From Variovorax paradoxus NBRC 15149 (lineage in GTDB: Bacteria > Pseudomonadota > Gammaproteobacteria > Burkholderiales > Burkholderiaceae_C), in assembly GCF_001591365.1 (NCBI RefSeq), contig NZ_BCUT01000005.1, positions 310,001 through 374,000 of the forward strand: 64,000 nt of DNA, written 5' to 3'. Below the pieces are notes generated by a model. That model was not told the origin of the DNA, did no database searches, and saw nothing but the letters and a program-made list of their open reading frames with translations. A program made the translations under genes and the position numbers. Numbering within the stretch: the stretch's first letter is position 1; every line of letters starts with the position of its first letter. Shown in pieces: positions 1 through 8,587 of this stretch.

Positions 1-122
1 CGTCCGATCAGACCAAGGCGCTCGCCTTCGCGTACGCTGAAGCTGAGATGCTCGAGGACGGGCAGGCCGCCATAGCCTGCGGTGACGTCGTCGAACCGGA
101 GTTCAATGGTGGGCTTGGGCAT
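1..122 (-). CDS. livF: Branched-chain-type ABC transporter ATP-binding protein LivF, N-terminus (partial)
   Basis: Only the first 40 codons lie in the window. The reading frame starts at the ATG complementary to 120-122 and runs off the left edge. It reads MPKPTIELRFDDVTAGYGG and then enters the strand before the Walker A loop (LGLIGR). This is the usual LivF opening, in which the protein energises import together with LivG. It overlaps the livG stop by 20 bases, so the two are probably translationally coupled. The catalytic motifs are outside the window, so the family call rests on the short N-terminus and on position after livG. Confidence 0.8.
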   Translation of the reverse strand, partial: MPKPTIELRFDDVTAGYGGLPVLEHLSFSVREGERLGLIG

Positions 123-867
123 GACCGTCTCGTCCGAAGTAGATTTGCTTGACCTGCTCGTTGGCAGCGACTTCCTGCGGCGTCCCCTCGACCATCACCG
201 CACCGGCGACCAGGACGATGATGTGCGACGCGAACCGGAACACCAGGTCCATGTCGTGCTCGATCAGCAGGACGGATAGATCCTTCGGCAAGCTCCCGAT
301 GGCTTCCATGATCCGGCCGCCTTCTCCCTGCGGTACGCCTGCGCCCGGTTCATCGAGGAGCAGCACCTGGGGCTTCATCGCGAGTGCCAGGGCGATCTCC
401 GCAAGTCGCTGCTCGCCCAGTGCCAGTTGTCCCACCACCCGGTTCGCATAGGGGTGCAGTCCCAGCATGCCGAGTGTCTCGTCGACATCTTCCCGCACGC
501 GTGCGGAACGCGCCGGCGAGGGCCACCACTGCATGGAAGCCCGGTGCCGCTGCAACACGGCGACCCTGACGTTGTCCGCCACGGTGAGTTCCTTGAAGAG
601 GCGGCTGATCTGGAACGTGCGAACGATGCCGTTGCGCACGCGTGCGTACTGCGGCAGCTGGACGATCGAGCGGCCGTCCAGCTGGATGTCACCCGACTGC
701 GGGCGCATCGCCCCGCTCAGCAGGTTGACCAAAGTCGTCTTGCCAGCGCCATTCGGACCGATCAATGCAGTGCGGGCTCCTAGGGGGAGGGACAGCGTGA
801 CGTTCTGCGTGACCGCCAGGCCGCCAAAGGAGTGACACAGGCCGTGGGTTTGGAGTCGGTGGGTCAT
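103..867 (-). CDS. livG: Branched-chain-type ABC transporter ATP-binding protein LivG
   Basis: A 254-residue cytoplasmic ATPase subunit of a LivKHMGF-type importer. Walker A (GPNGAGKTT), the LALGEQR signature and Walker B (LLLDEPGAG) are all present, as is the C-terminal IEHDMDLVF segment typical of LivG. The start chosen is MTHRLQTHG, which gives the normal family length and a 4-base overlap with livM; the frame is open much further upstream but that part only shadows livM. It sits in a tight same-strand run with livM, livH and a binding protein, downstream of pic-type catabolic genes, so picolinate or a related pyridine or aromatic acid is the likely substrate (inferred from context). Confidence 0.9.
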   Translation of the reverse strand: MTHRLQTHGLCHSFGGLAVTQNVTLSLPLGARTALIGPNGAGKTTLVNLLSGAMRPQSGDIQLDGRSIVQLPQYARVRNGIVRTFQISRLFKELTVADNVRVAVLQRHRASMQWWPSPARSARVREDVDETLGMLGLHPYANRVVGQLALGEQRLAEIALALAMKPQVLLLDEPGAGVPQGEGGRIMEAIGSLPKDLSVLLIEHDMDLVFRFASHIIVLVAGAVMVEGTPQEVAANEQVKQIYFGRDGHAQAHH

Positions 868-1877
868 CGAGCCACCCCACTGCGGCCAGGCCGCTTGGTG
901 TACGCCACAGTGCGGTCCACAAGTCCGATCAAGCCTTCGGGCAGGACGATGAGTACGACGATCAGCATCGACCCAATGAAGAACAACCAGTGATAGGGGT
1001 TCAAGGTCGATGCGATGTGATGGATGGTCATGTACGCGACAGTGCCGAGCACGGCGCCCGACAGACGGCGCGTTCCACCCAGAACGATCATGACCACGAC
1101 ACCGGCCGATGTCGTGAAATCCAGCATGAAGAGGTTGGCGACTTTGCTGGTCTGTGCCGTCAATGCGCCAGCCAGCCCGGCCACGATGCCGCCGACCGTG
1201 TAGACGGCCAGCAAGTGCAAATAGACGCGCCCTCCGAGCGCCTGAACGCGTCCGGGATCCTGGCGGATCGCCCGGGCCGTGAGGCCGAACGGCGACTCCA
1301 CAAGGTTCCTCAGCAGGAAGTACACAAGCACAAGTGCGCCCAGGGCATAGAAATAGCCCGTGTAACTCAGGAAGTTGAATTCCCAGATGCCCAGCAAGGG
1401 ACCGATGTTGAAGCCGGCAAGTCCATCGTCGCCGCCCGTGAGCCACCTCGCCCAATTGGCCAGTTCAAGCAGCAGCTGGGCGACCGCGATGGTCAGCATG
1501 ACCAGCGTCAGTTTGGTCGACCGCAGCATGACGGCGCCGCTCAGCAGCGCGATCACGCCGCCGCCCAGCCCGCCCAGCAGCAAGCCCACAATCGGATCTG
1601 CCGTCAGATACAGCGCCGTCCAGCCCGCGACGTAGGCGCCGCTGCCGTACAACGCGGCCTGGCCCAAGGTCGCAATGCCTGCCTGCCCCAGCACGAGACT
1701 CAGTGACAGCGCGAAGATGGACATGGTCGCCATGTTGGTGAGCAAACCGAGGTCCTGCGGGAACAGCACGAAGGCCAGAAGCCCCACCAGCATCAGCACG
1801 AGCTCCCCCCGCAGCTGCATCCACGGGCGGACGCGAGACGGTGCGGTCACCGTCATGGGCGCACTGACCGCGTTCAT
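864..1877 (-). CDS. livM: Branched-chain-type ABC transporter permease LivM
   Basis: A 337-residue inner-membrane permease. After a short N-terminus it has about eight to ten hydrophobic segments (for example LVLMLVGLLAFVLFP and LLLGGLGGGVIALLSGAVML) and the LivM-type motif near LTARAIRQDPGRVQALGG that contacts the ATPase. The start MNAVSAPMTV gives a 4-base overlap with livH, which is common in liv operons. The cargo cannot be read from the sequence. Nearby catabolic genes suggest import of the aromatic acid degraded by the pic-type enzymes. Confidence 0.9.
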   Translation of the reverse strand: MNAVSAPMTVTAPSRVRPWMQLRGELVLMLVGLLAFVLFPQDLGLLTNMATMSIFALSLSLVLGQAGIATLGQAALYGSGAYVAGWTALYLTADPIVGLLLGGLGGGVIALLSGAVMLRSTKLTLVMLTIAVAQLLLELANWARWLTGGDDGLAGFNIGPLLGIWEFNFLSYTGYFYALGALVLVYFLLRNLVESPFGLTARAIRQDPGRVQALGGRVYLHLLAVYTVGGIVAGLAGALTAQTSKVANLFMLDFTTSAGVVVMIVLGGTRRLSGAVLGTVAYMTIHHIASTLNPYHWLFFIGSMLIVVLIVLPEGLIGLVDRTVAYTKRPGRSGVAR

Positions 1878-2743
1878 GCGTGTCTCCCGAACAACCCCTG
1901 CGGTCGAACCAGCAGGACGATGATCATCGTCAGGAAAAACGCAGCCGATGCGAGCTGCGGAACCATGTATTTCATCGAAGTCTCCACAATGCCGAGCAGC
2001 AACGCTGCAAAGAATGAGCCAAACAGATTTCCGTTGCCTCCCACGGCGACGACGGCCAGGAGGATCACCAGGTATTTGGAGGCGTAGGTCGGCTCCATGG
2101 GCAGCAGTTCCGCGCCAGCGATGCCTCCCAGAGCTGCGAGCGCTGCACCCATCACGAAAGTGGCGGCATAGATCTTCGTCGTGTCGATGCCGATGGCCCG
2201 TGCGATGGGCGCGTTGTCGACTGCAGCGCGTACCCGGATGCCAAAGGAAGATTTGTCCACCGCCAGCCAGAGAATGCAGACGACCACGAGCCCACACGCC
2301 ATAACGATGAGCCGATGCCGAGGGATGGACCGAAAGCCCAGATCGACCGTGCCGTTGAACAGCTCCGGCAGCGCCACCGATGTCACAGTGGATCCGAACA
2401 GCAGATTCACCGCGGCTGTTGCCACGAACATCAGCCCGATCGTCATCAGCATCTGATCGAGGTCGTCACGTCGATAGAAGCGCCGAAGCAGGATGCGCTC
2501 GAACAGCAGCGCAACCAGTCCGACCAGAACGATGGCCAGCACGAAGCCCAGCCAGATCGGCACGCCCAGGCGCTGCGGGATCGTGGCTGCGAGGAAGCCA
2601 CCGAGCATCGCGAAGGCGCCATGGGCCAGATTCACCACCCGCATCAGGCCCATCGTCATCGACAGGCCCACTGTGATCATGAACAGGATCATCGCGTACG
2701 CGACCCCGTCGATCAGAATGCTGCTAAGAAGCGCGAGAGACAT
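1874..2743 (-). CDS. livH: Branched-chain-type ABC transporter permease LivH
   Basis: A 289-residue permease of the LivH family, starting MSLALLSSILIDGVAYAMILFM. It has about eight transmembrane segments, the early GLMRVVNLAHGAF motif and the RAAVDNAPIARAIGID cytoplasmic loop that docks on the ATP-binding subunit. It pairs with LivM to form the membrane channel. It overlaps livM by 4 bases and begins only 15 bases after the stop of the binding-protein gene, which argues for one transcript. Confidence 0.92.
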   Translation of the reverse strand: MSLALLSSILIDGVAYAMILFMITVGLSMTMGLMRVVNLAHGAFAMLGGFLAATIPQRLGVPIWLGFVLAIVLVGLVALLFERILLRRFYRRDDLDQMLMTIGLMFVATAAVNLLFGSTVTSVALPELFNGTVDLGFRSIPRHRLIVMACGLVVVCILWLAVDKSSFGIRVRAAVDNAPIARAIGIDTTKIYAATFVMGAALAALGGIAGAELLPMEPTYASKYLVILLAVVAVGGNGNLFGSFFAALLLGIVETSMKYMVPQLASAAFFLTMIIVLLVRPQGLFGRHA

Positions 2744-2758
2744 GCTGCAGACTCTGCG

Positions 2759-3937
2759 TTACTTGGAAGCGTTCTGCGTGCGGCCGTAGTCGGGCTGCAT
2801 CTCGAACGTCCGGAATTCCCGGTTGACGTAGCGTCCGGACGGGTCCTTTTCGACCACGCGCATGTAGACGTTCTGCACGAACTCGCGCGAAGCCGGGTCG
2901 ATCTTCACGGGGCCTCGCGGACTTTCCCAGGAATGACCCTTGGCGCTGACAAGCGCCTTGGCGCCGTCCCGCTTCCCGTCGGTTGCCTTGACCATGTGAT
3001 AGATCACATGCAGACCGTCATACGCGTTCGCAAGCTGGACGGTCGGAATGGCCTTGGGGGCAACCTCGCCGAGGGCCTTGATGACGGCGTTGTTCAGAGG
3101 AGAGTTGTGCGTCGCCGAATAGAACATGCCCGTCTCGATGCCGAGAAGATCCGGGCCGATCGCTCGCAGCTGGTCCTCATCGGTCTCGGCCGTGCCGAGA
3201 AAGCGCACGCCGGCGGCCCTCAACCCAGCCTCGTTGTATGCCTTGACCATCGCGTAGGTCGCAGGACCGCCTGGGGCGAAGACGTAGAGGGCGTCGGGCT
3301 TGAGCGCCTTCACGCGCTGCATCAGAGGACCAAAGTCGGTTGTCTTTAGCGGCGCGCGGATGGCCTCGAGCAGCTTGCCTCCGCCGCTGACGAATGCCGT
3401 GGTGAAGCCCTTCTCGGCGTCCAGGCCGGGACCGAAGTCGCTGACGAGCGTGACGGCATTCCTGACATTCTTCTCCAGCGCGTACTTGGCCACAGGGACC
3501 GCCATCTGCGGCAAGGTGTACGACGTGCGCAGCAGGAAGTCCGACTTGTCCAGAAGCGAGGACGTCGACGCGTTGAAGATCACGACCGGTACCTTGGCCT
3601 CCTGCGCGAGCGCAGCCACAGCCAGGGTGTCAGGAGTGAAATAGAGGCCGGCGATGTACTGGGCGCCTTCCTTGACAATCAGTTCCTGTGCCAGGGCCTT
3701 GGCTTGCGCGGGATTGATCTCCGGAAGGTCGCGATAGATGACCTCGATCGTGTGCCCGCCCGCGGTCGTGCCATTGAGCTTCTGGTATGCCTTGGTCGCA
3801 CCCTCCCAGGTTTGCCCCACGGCCGAAAACGGTCCGGACATCGGCGCGATGACGCCAACCTTGATGACGTCGGCGCGGGCCTGAAAGGCGATCGTCGCGA
3901 GTGAGACCGCCAAGGCGGCAACGAATTTGATGGTCAT
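2759..3937 (-). CDS. Periplasmic substrate-binding protein of the Liv-type importer
   Basis: A 392-residue periplasmic binding protein of the LivK/amide-binding type (Peripla_BP_6). A Sec signal peptide (about residues 1-22, MTIKFVAALAVSLATIAFQARA) precedes the typical VIKVGVIAPMSGPFSAVGQ strand. The ATG at 3937 was preferred over an in-frame upstream TTG because a GGAG Shine-Dalgarno lies 6-7 bases before the ATG and overlaps that TTG codon. It is the first gene of the liv block and lies 80 bases downstream of the amidase gene picF on the same strand. This family often binds aromatic acids; picolinate or a related acid is inferred from context only. Confidence 0.88.
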   Translation of the reverse strand: MTIKFVAALAVSLATIAFQARADVIKVGVIAPMSGPFSAVGQTWEGATKAYQKLNGTTAGGHTIEVIYRDLPEINPAQAKALAQELIVKEGAQYIAGLYFTPDTLAVAALAQEAKVPVVIFNASTSSLLDKSDFLLRTSYTLPQMAVPVAKYALEKNVRNAVTLVSDFGPGLDAEKGFTTAFVSGGGKLLEAIRAPLKTTDFGPLMQRVKALKPDALYVFAPGGPATYAMVKAYNEAGLRAAGVRFLGTAETDEDQLRAIGPDLLGIETGMFYSATHNSPLNNAVIKALGEVAPKAIPTVQLANAYDGLHVIYHMVKATDGKRDGAKALVSAKGHSWESPRGPVKIDPASREFVQNVYMRVVEKDPSGRYVNREFRTFEMQPDYGRTQNASK

Positions 3938-4017
3938 TCTTTTCTCCAAATAGTGGGGCGTGCCTGGCGCGGTGAGCGCCAGGGGTTCGAACGAGGTGAC
4001 GGACCTTCGAACGGATG

Positions 4018-4659
4018 TCAGACCGAGGCGCCGTTTTCTGCCCTGGTGGTCGCCTCAAGGGCGACATCACGGGCCATCAAGGTCGCGTACTTCTGATTCA
4101 TGTCGAACAGGTTGGCCTCGTGGGCCTGCAGCGACCGGTCCCCCACGCAGTCGGTCACGACGAGGGGGCGGAACCCGTGGCACATGGCGTCGACCACACT
4201 GGCGCGGACACAGCCGCTGGTCGTGCACCCGGCAATCAGGAGGGTCCGTATGCCGCGCAGGGACAACCAGGCGGCCAGCGAAGTTCCGAAGAAGGCCGAG
4301 GGACTTGTCTTGCGCAGCACCAACTCCCCGGCCACCGGCTGCAGTTGCGGAACGATCTGGCTTTCAGGCGCATCCTCGCGCAGGGCAAGGATGGGGGGCA
4401 CCTTGAGCGCGAAGATGTTGGCGTCGGCGCCATCGTCCTGATACACGACCCGCGTGTGCACGATCGGCCATTGGCGCTGGCGGGCTTGGGCGAGAAGCCC
4501 GCGCGTGCATTCGATGGCGGGGCCGATGTTGCCGCCGCCGAACGTGAGCGGATCGGCGAAACCATTGATGAAGTCGATGATCAACAGTCCGTAGGGCGCC
4601 ATGGGCGCCACGGCATTGCCGAACCCTTGCTTCTGGTAGATGTCTTGATCGAAGCTCAT
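4018..4659 (-). CDS. picF: Maleamate amidohydrolase, isochorismatase family (PicF/NicF-like)
   Basis: A 213-residue cysteine hydrolase of the isochorismatase superfamily. The expected triad is visible: Asp in LLIIDFINGF, Lys in VLRKTSPSAF, and the nucleophilic Cys in the GCTTSGCVRAS loop. NicF and PicF of this family hydrolyse maleamate to maleate and ammonia, the last nitrogen-releasing step of 2,5-dihydroxypyridine breakdown. It overlaps the dioxygenase gene by 4 bases, so the two are coupled. Other isochorismatase-fold amidases (N-carbamoylsarcosine amidase) look similar; the adjacent 2,5-dihydroxypyridine dioxygenase makes the maleamate role by far the best fit. Confidence 0.85.
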   Translation of the reverse strand: MSFDQDIYQKQGFGNAVAPMAPYGLLIIDFINGFADPLTFGGGNIGPAIECTRGLLAQARQRQWPIVHTRVVYQDDGADANIFALKVPPILALREDAPESQIVPQLQPVAGELVLRKTSPSAFFGTSLAAWLSLRGIRTLLIAGCTTSGCVRASVVDAMCHGFRPLVVTDCVGDRSLQAHEANLFDMNQKYATLMARDVALEATTRAENGASV

Positions 4660-5699
4660 TGGAAAGCCCCGTCGATCACCTTGCCGTCGCGAACCACGAC
4701 GATGCCATCCAGCGCCACCGTGCAATTGCGCAGCGGAATGTCGAGGTGACAAGGCGTGGTGCGAGAGCCGCCGGCCTCGTTGTTCGGGCCCAGGGAGAAC
4801 AGGAAGTTGCCTTCGAACGAGCGCGCATCCTGGCCGGTCGTCGCTTCGCGGTCCATCAGCGACAGCGTGTGCCAGTAGCACCGTGGCTGCATCCCCCAGC
4901 CGATGTGCGCGATGGCGTAGGCCTCGGGGTCCTTGTAGGCTTCCATGAATTCGCGCAGCAGGGCGGCATCGACGTCGCCTTCGATGCTGCGCACGAAACC
5001 GCCGCTCAGATTCATCGTGATCTTGTCCGAGACGTAGTTCTTCTGCGGCAGCAGGATGTCACCGCGATCGATCACGATGGTGCCGTCGCTGCCGCCTTCG
5101 TTGGCGAAAGTGAAGAGAAAGCCGCTCGGCCAGTGGTCCCAGCGACCGGGTTCCTCGCAGAAGCCGTACTCGGTGATGACCGGAAATTCGCCGAGCTGGA
5201 ACGTCACGTCCGTGCCGGCCGGCGAGGTCACGTGCATCGTCTTGGCCTTCTTGAGCAGCTTCGACGCGTCCAGCACGCGCTTGCGATCGGCTTCGGTCGG
5301 CACCGCCCGCACCAGGACCTCCGGCGGCTCCACGGCCAGCAGGATCTTCGTTCCCGACTCCAGGATCTCCATCTGCTCGGGCGAGAACAGCAGCAGCATC
5401 AAGTCCAGGACGAGGTCGCTGTTCTTCATCGCCGCCAGCGCGACCGGGTTGTCGGTCAGGGGCGTTGCGCCCAGGTAGCTCATCAGGTCGCGGCTGGTGG
5501 CCTTTTCCGCGTTGATGGGTTGCAGTTCGATCCTCGTCACGATCGCGCCTGCGGCCTGCGCGGCGATCGTCGCTGTCTGGAGCGTCTGCGGGTGCGTGTG
5601 GGGGCCGCACAGAATGGAGACCGTCTGTCCGCGCTCCACTTTGCTGAGCTTCAGGACCTCGTCCCAGGCCTTGATCATCTGATAATCGCTGACTGCCAT
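4656..5699 (-). CDS. picD: 2,5-dihydroxypyridine 5,6-dioxygenase (PicD/NicX-like)
   Basis: A 347-residue extradiol-type ring-cleavage enzyme of the NicX family, which shares its fold with M29 aminopeptidases rather than with classical extradiol dioxygenases. It converts 2,5-dihydroxypyridine and O2 to N-formylmaleamate. As I recall from Pseudomonas putida NicX, the essential residues are His265, His318 and Asp320; counting here gives His265 in the AHIGWG motif and His318/Asp320 in CHLDIP, the same numbers. It overlaps picF downstream, and 24 bases separate it from picC upstream. Confidence 0.92.
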   Translation of the reverse strand: MAVSDYQMIKAWDEVLKLSKVERGQTVSILCGPHTHPQTLQTATIAAQAAGAIVTRIELQPINAEKATSRDLMSYLGATPLTDNPVALAAMKNSDLVLDLMLLLFSPEQMEILESGTKILLAVEPPEVLVRAVPTEADRKRVLDASKLLKKAKTMHVTSPAGTDVTFQLGEFPVITEYGFCEEPGRWDHWPSGFLFTFANEGGSDGTIVIDRGDILLPQKNYVSDKITMNLSGGFVRSIEGDVDAALLREFMEAYKDPEAYAIAHIGWGMQPRCYWHTLSLMDREATTGQDARSFEGNFLFSLGPNNEAGGSRTTPCHLDIPLRNCTVALDGIVVVRDGKVIDGAFQ

Positions 5700-5723
5700 T
5701 TTTTCGTCCTTTGGAGTGAAGTG

Positions 5724-6719
5724 TCAGAACTGCAGCAGCGCCAGGTCTTCCGGGCTGCCTAGCTTGAAGAGCCGGCGCGCATTGCCATGGCACACCTGTG
5801 CCCGCGTCTTGTCGTCGAGAGGTGCGTCTTCGATGAAGGTGCAGGCCTCGGCCGTGGACTCGTAGGGGTAGTCCACCGAAAAGAGCACGGCCTGTGCCCC
5901 GAGCTCGCCAATGGCGCCCAGGAGGGCCGGTGCAGAGCACACGCCGGACGTGGTGATCACGATGTTGCTGCCGATGTACTCGCTGGGTTTGCGCGCCAAC
6001 TTGATGCCGGATGGATACGCGGCGAAGCGGCTGTCCATGCGCCAGCGCTGGTACGGAAGGGCCTCCCCCATGTGGCCCAACACCAGGGTCAGGCGCGGGA
6101 ATCTGTCGAACACCCCGCCGAACAGCAGGCGCAACGCATGGCCCGCCGTTTCGACGCCCCATCCCCATGCAGCGCCCTGGAGCACCGGCATGCCTTCGAG
6201 CAGGGCCGGCGCTTGGCTGAACGCGTTGGGATGCAGATAGATGGGAACGCCGAGCGCCTGCGCGCGCTCCCAGAACACATCGAACGCGCCACCTTCGTAG
6301 TAGCGACCCAGGGTATGGCCGTTGATCATCGCGCCTTTGAAGCCGTGTTCGACGACGGTGCGCTCCAGCTCCTTGGCTGCGGCGCTCGGGTCCTGCATGG
6401 CCACGTGGGCGAAGGCGCCGAAGCGTTGCGGATGGCGCGACACGCGCTCGACAAGGAACTCATTGTTCTCACGTGCTCGGCGCACGGCGGTGTCGCGATC
6501 CGCCTCAGCCTGTACACCGGGCATCGTTTGCGACAGCACGACGTACTCGATGTTCCCTGCGTCCATTTCCGCAAGGCGCTGGTCGTCGAAGTCGGCCAGC
6601 CTGGCGTCGAGCTTGGCGACGAATTCGGCGGGAAGCGCTCGCGTGTATGGGGCTGAGTAGGCATTGAAGCCGGGAGCGGAGAAGTGCTCCTCCAGCGCGA
6701 TTTTTGGGGTTTGATTCAT
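5724..6719 (-). CDS. picC: 3,6-dihydroxypicolinate decarboxylase, amidohydrolase-2 family (PicC-like)
   Basis: A 331-residue TIM-barrel metal-dependent decarboxylase of the amidohydrolase-2 (gamma-resorcylate decarboxylase) family. Metal-binding and catalytic motifs are recognisable: the N-terminal E-x-H in ALEEHFSAPGF, His in YLHPNAFS, GHMGE, and Asp in FSVDYPYE. Family members decarboxylate hydroxylated aromatic acids without a redox cofactor. Between a Rieske oxygenase and 2,5-dihydroxypyridine dioxygenase, the expected reaction is 3,6-dihydroxypicolinate to 2,5-dihydroxypyridine. A related hydroxybenzoate decarboxylase is the alternative if the oxygenase substrate is not a pyridine. Confidence 0.87.
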   Translation of the reverse strand: MNQTPKIALEEHFSAPGFNAYSAPYTRALPAEFVAKLDARLADFDDQRLAEMDAGNIEYVVLSQTMPGVQAEADRDTAVRRARENNEFLVERVSRHPQRFGAFAHVAMQDPSAAAKELERTVVEHGFKGAMINGHTLGRYYEGGAFDVFWERAQALGVPIYLHPNAFSQAPALLEGMPVLQGAAWGWGVETAGHALRLLFGGVFDRFPRLTLVLGHMGEALPYQRWRMDSRFAAYPSGIKLARKPSEYIGSNIVITTSGVCSAPALLGAIGELGAQAVLFSVDYPYESTAEACTFIEDAPLDDKTRAQVCHGNARRLFKLGSPEDLALLQF

Positions 6720-6736
6720 GGTCTTCCTAGGTGGCC

Positions 6737-7252
6737 TCAGACGGGGTACGCCAAGGCGGTGTCGAGAATTTCCGTGTCGTGGATCACTTCACGGCTGGCA
6801 AGCAGCAGCCGTTCGCCTTCGCGCACGAAGCGGTCGTGATAGACCCCGGCCAGGTGCACCGTGGATGGGCCCTCCACCAGGGTCTGCATGAGGATGAAGG
6901 GCGTCTGGGAACTGATCGTGTTTCCCGTCTCTTGCAGCACGCGCGCAATCCCCAGCACATGCAGCATGTGCCGCGGCGCGAACATCTGCGAGTGCGCGAC
7001 GGCGAGGGCGCGGTCGATGATCATGTCCAGGCCTTCGCAGTAGATGAGTCCCACGGGCATGTTCAAGAGCGCGTTCTGGCGCGAGGTCACGCGGTACGTC
7101 GCTTCCTGGCTGAAGAAGTCCGGCCAGCGTTCGACGTCGTTCGCATCCAGGACCGCGCAGTACTCGACGTGAAACGACTCGATCTCGGCGCGCAGCTCGG
7201 CTGCGCGTCGCGGCGAGAGGGTGGTCCTGGCGTAGGCGAGGCGATCCTTCAT
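6737..7252 (-). CDS. Rieske oxygenase small (beta) subunit, picB component
   Basis: A 171-residue protein of the ring-hydroxylating dioxygenase beta-subunit family (cone-shaped NTF2-like fold). It has the typical IESFHVEYCAVLDANDVERWPDFF and RHMLHVLGIARV segments. It is structural and helps set substrate specificity of the alpha-beta hexamer. The start MKDRLAYAR overlaps the alpha-subunit stop by 4 bases. A picC start follows at a 17-base gap, consistent with a single operon for oxygenation, decarboxylation and ring cleavage. Confidence 0.88.
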   Translation of the reverse strand: MKDRLAYARTTLSPRRAAELRAEIESFHVEYCAVLDANDVERWPDFFSQEATYRVTSRQNALLNMPVGLIYCEGLDMIIDRALAVAHSQMFAPRHMLHVLGIARVLQETGNTISSQTPFILMQTLVEGPSTVHLAGVYHDRFVREGERLLLASREVIHDTEILDTALAYPV

Positions 7253-8559
7253 GCTGCTTTCTCCGCGACACGGATGTCCATCACGTCCCGGTAGTACTGG
7301 TAGAGGGAGCGGATACAGGACTCGGAGATGAGATTGCGTGCCGTGCCCTGGTGGCCTGCATCGAGCTTGACGACGTTGTTGTCCGTGGAAGAGTTGCGCA
7401 GGCCTTCCTGCACGAACTTCAATGCCTCGTTGTCCTCGAGGCCCAGGAAGCCGGCCGGGCCCATCAGGTTGCCCTGACGCAGGCGGTGCCGTGTCATCTC
7501 CGGCGTGTCGTCCTCGTACCCAAACATCGTCCACTGCATCACCATGCTGTTCGGACCGTTCGGGATGATCTGGCGCACACCCATCGTGTTCATCTGGCGC
7601 TGAACGATGAGGTTCGGCCACATGGTCATCATGTTGGCGGACCAGGGCGACTTGAACTCCCGTACATAGTCCAGGAACCGTTCGTCGCGCAACCGGAGGT
7701 TGTCGCTGAAGGATCGCATCTGCGCCTTGTCGTCGTCGGCGACAGTGGCATAGATCTCGTCTGGCTTGGCCGACGCCATGAAGCCATGGCGACCATGCGC
7801 CTTGTCTGCAAACACGATCGACTTGATGCCAGGCACGAGAAGGCCAAACACCACGAGAAACGAATGCAGTAGCGTTGCGTGGTACGGATCCTTGAGGTTC
7901 TCGTGGTACATCTTCCAGTTGCAGGGAAGCTCGTTGCGGCAATAGCCCAGGATCTTGAGTTTCTTGCCCGAGAAGGGAACGTCGAACTCCTCGACGATCT
8001 CCTGGGTCATGTACTCTTCCAGAGGAGGGGTCTTGTCGGAGTAGGTGGCGAACACCACGCCGTTGCGTGTGGCCACACGCAACTGGCGGGTGCCGTGGTC
8101 GGCGTTCTTGAAGTCCGCTGGCATGCCGCCCACCTTGTTGATGCCGCGCTTGAACGGAACGCCCTGCAGGTTTCCCTTGAGGTCGTACGACCACTGGTGG
8201 TAGGGGCAGACGAACTCCTTCGTATTGCCCTGGCTGGCGCGGCAGAACTCCGCGCCGCGATGGGCGCAGCGGTTCTCAAAGACGGAGATCGTGTGGTCCT
8301 CCGCGCGCACGATCACGACGGCCGTGGCGCCGACATAGCCGCGCTTGTAGTCGCCCGGGTTGGGGATCTCCGCTTCCAGGGCGACAAAATTCCAGGTGTC
8401 GCCGCGAAAGATGCGCTCGATCTCCTGGTCATAGATCGCCTGGCTGGTGTAGACCCAGTCCGGGATGTTGTTCATGGCGTCCGCTGGCCAGACGCAATGT
8501 TCCAAGGGCGGGTTCTTTCGGGCATTCGTGATGCCGATGACCGCCTGCGATTGATACAT
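7249..8559 (-). CDS. Rieske oxygenase large (alpha) subunit, picB component (6-hydroxypicolinate 3-hydroxylation)
   Basis: A 436-residue catalytic subunit. The Rieske [2Fe-2S] site is complete: Cys98-x-His100, then 17 residues, Cys118-x2-His121. The mononuclear iron motif Asp224-x2-His227-x4-His232 is also complete. Such subunits activate O2 for aromatic hydroxylation. In the characterised pic cluster of Alcaligenes faecalis the four-component PicB 3-hydroxylates 6-hydroxypicolinate. Here all four components are contiguous in the order ferredoxin, reductase, alpha, beta. Substrate assignment is from cluster content; the sequence alone supports only an aromatic-ring-hydroxylating enzyme. Confidence 0.9.
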   Translation of the reverse strand: MYQSQAVIGITNARKNPPLEHCVWPADAMNNIPDWVYTSQAIYDQEIERIFRGDTWNFVALEAEIPNPGDYKRGYVGATAVVIVRAEDHTISVFENRCAHRGAEFCRASQGNTKEFVCPYHQWSYDLKGNLQGVPFKRGINKVGGMPADFKNADHGTRQLRVATRNGVVFATYSDKTPPLEEYMTQEIVEEFDVPFSGKKLKILGYCRNELPCNWKMYHENLKDPYHATLLHSFLVVFGLLVPGIKSIVFADKAHGRHGFMASAKPDEIYATVADDDKAQMRSFSDNLRLRDERFLDYVREFKSPWSANMMTMWPNLIVQRQMNTMGVRQIIPNGPNSMVMQWTMFGYEDDTPEMTRHRLRQGNLMGPAGFLGLEDNEALKFVQEGLRNSSTDNNVVKLDAGHQGTARNLISESCIRSLYQYYRDVMDIRVAEKAA

Positions 8560-8587
8560 GAAAGCTCCTTAGCTTTGAGAGAGGTGG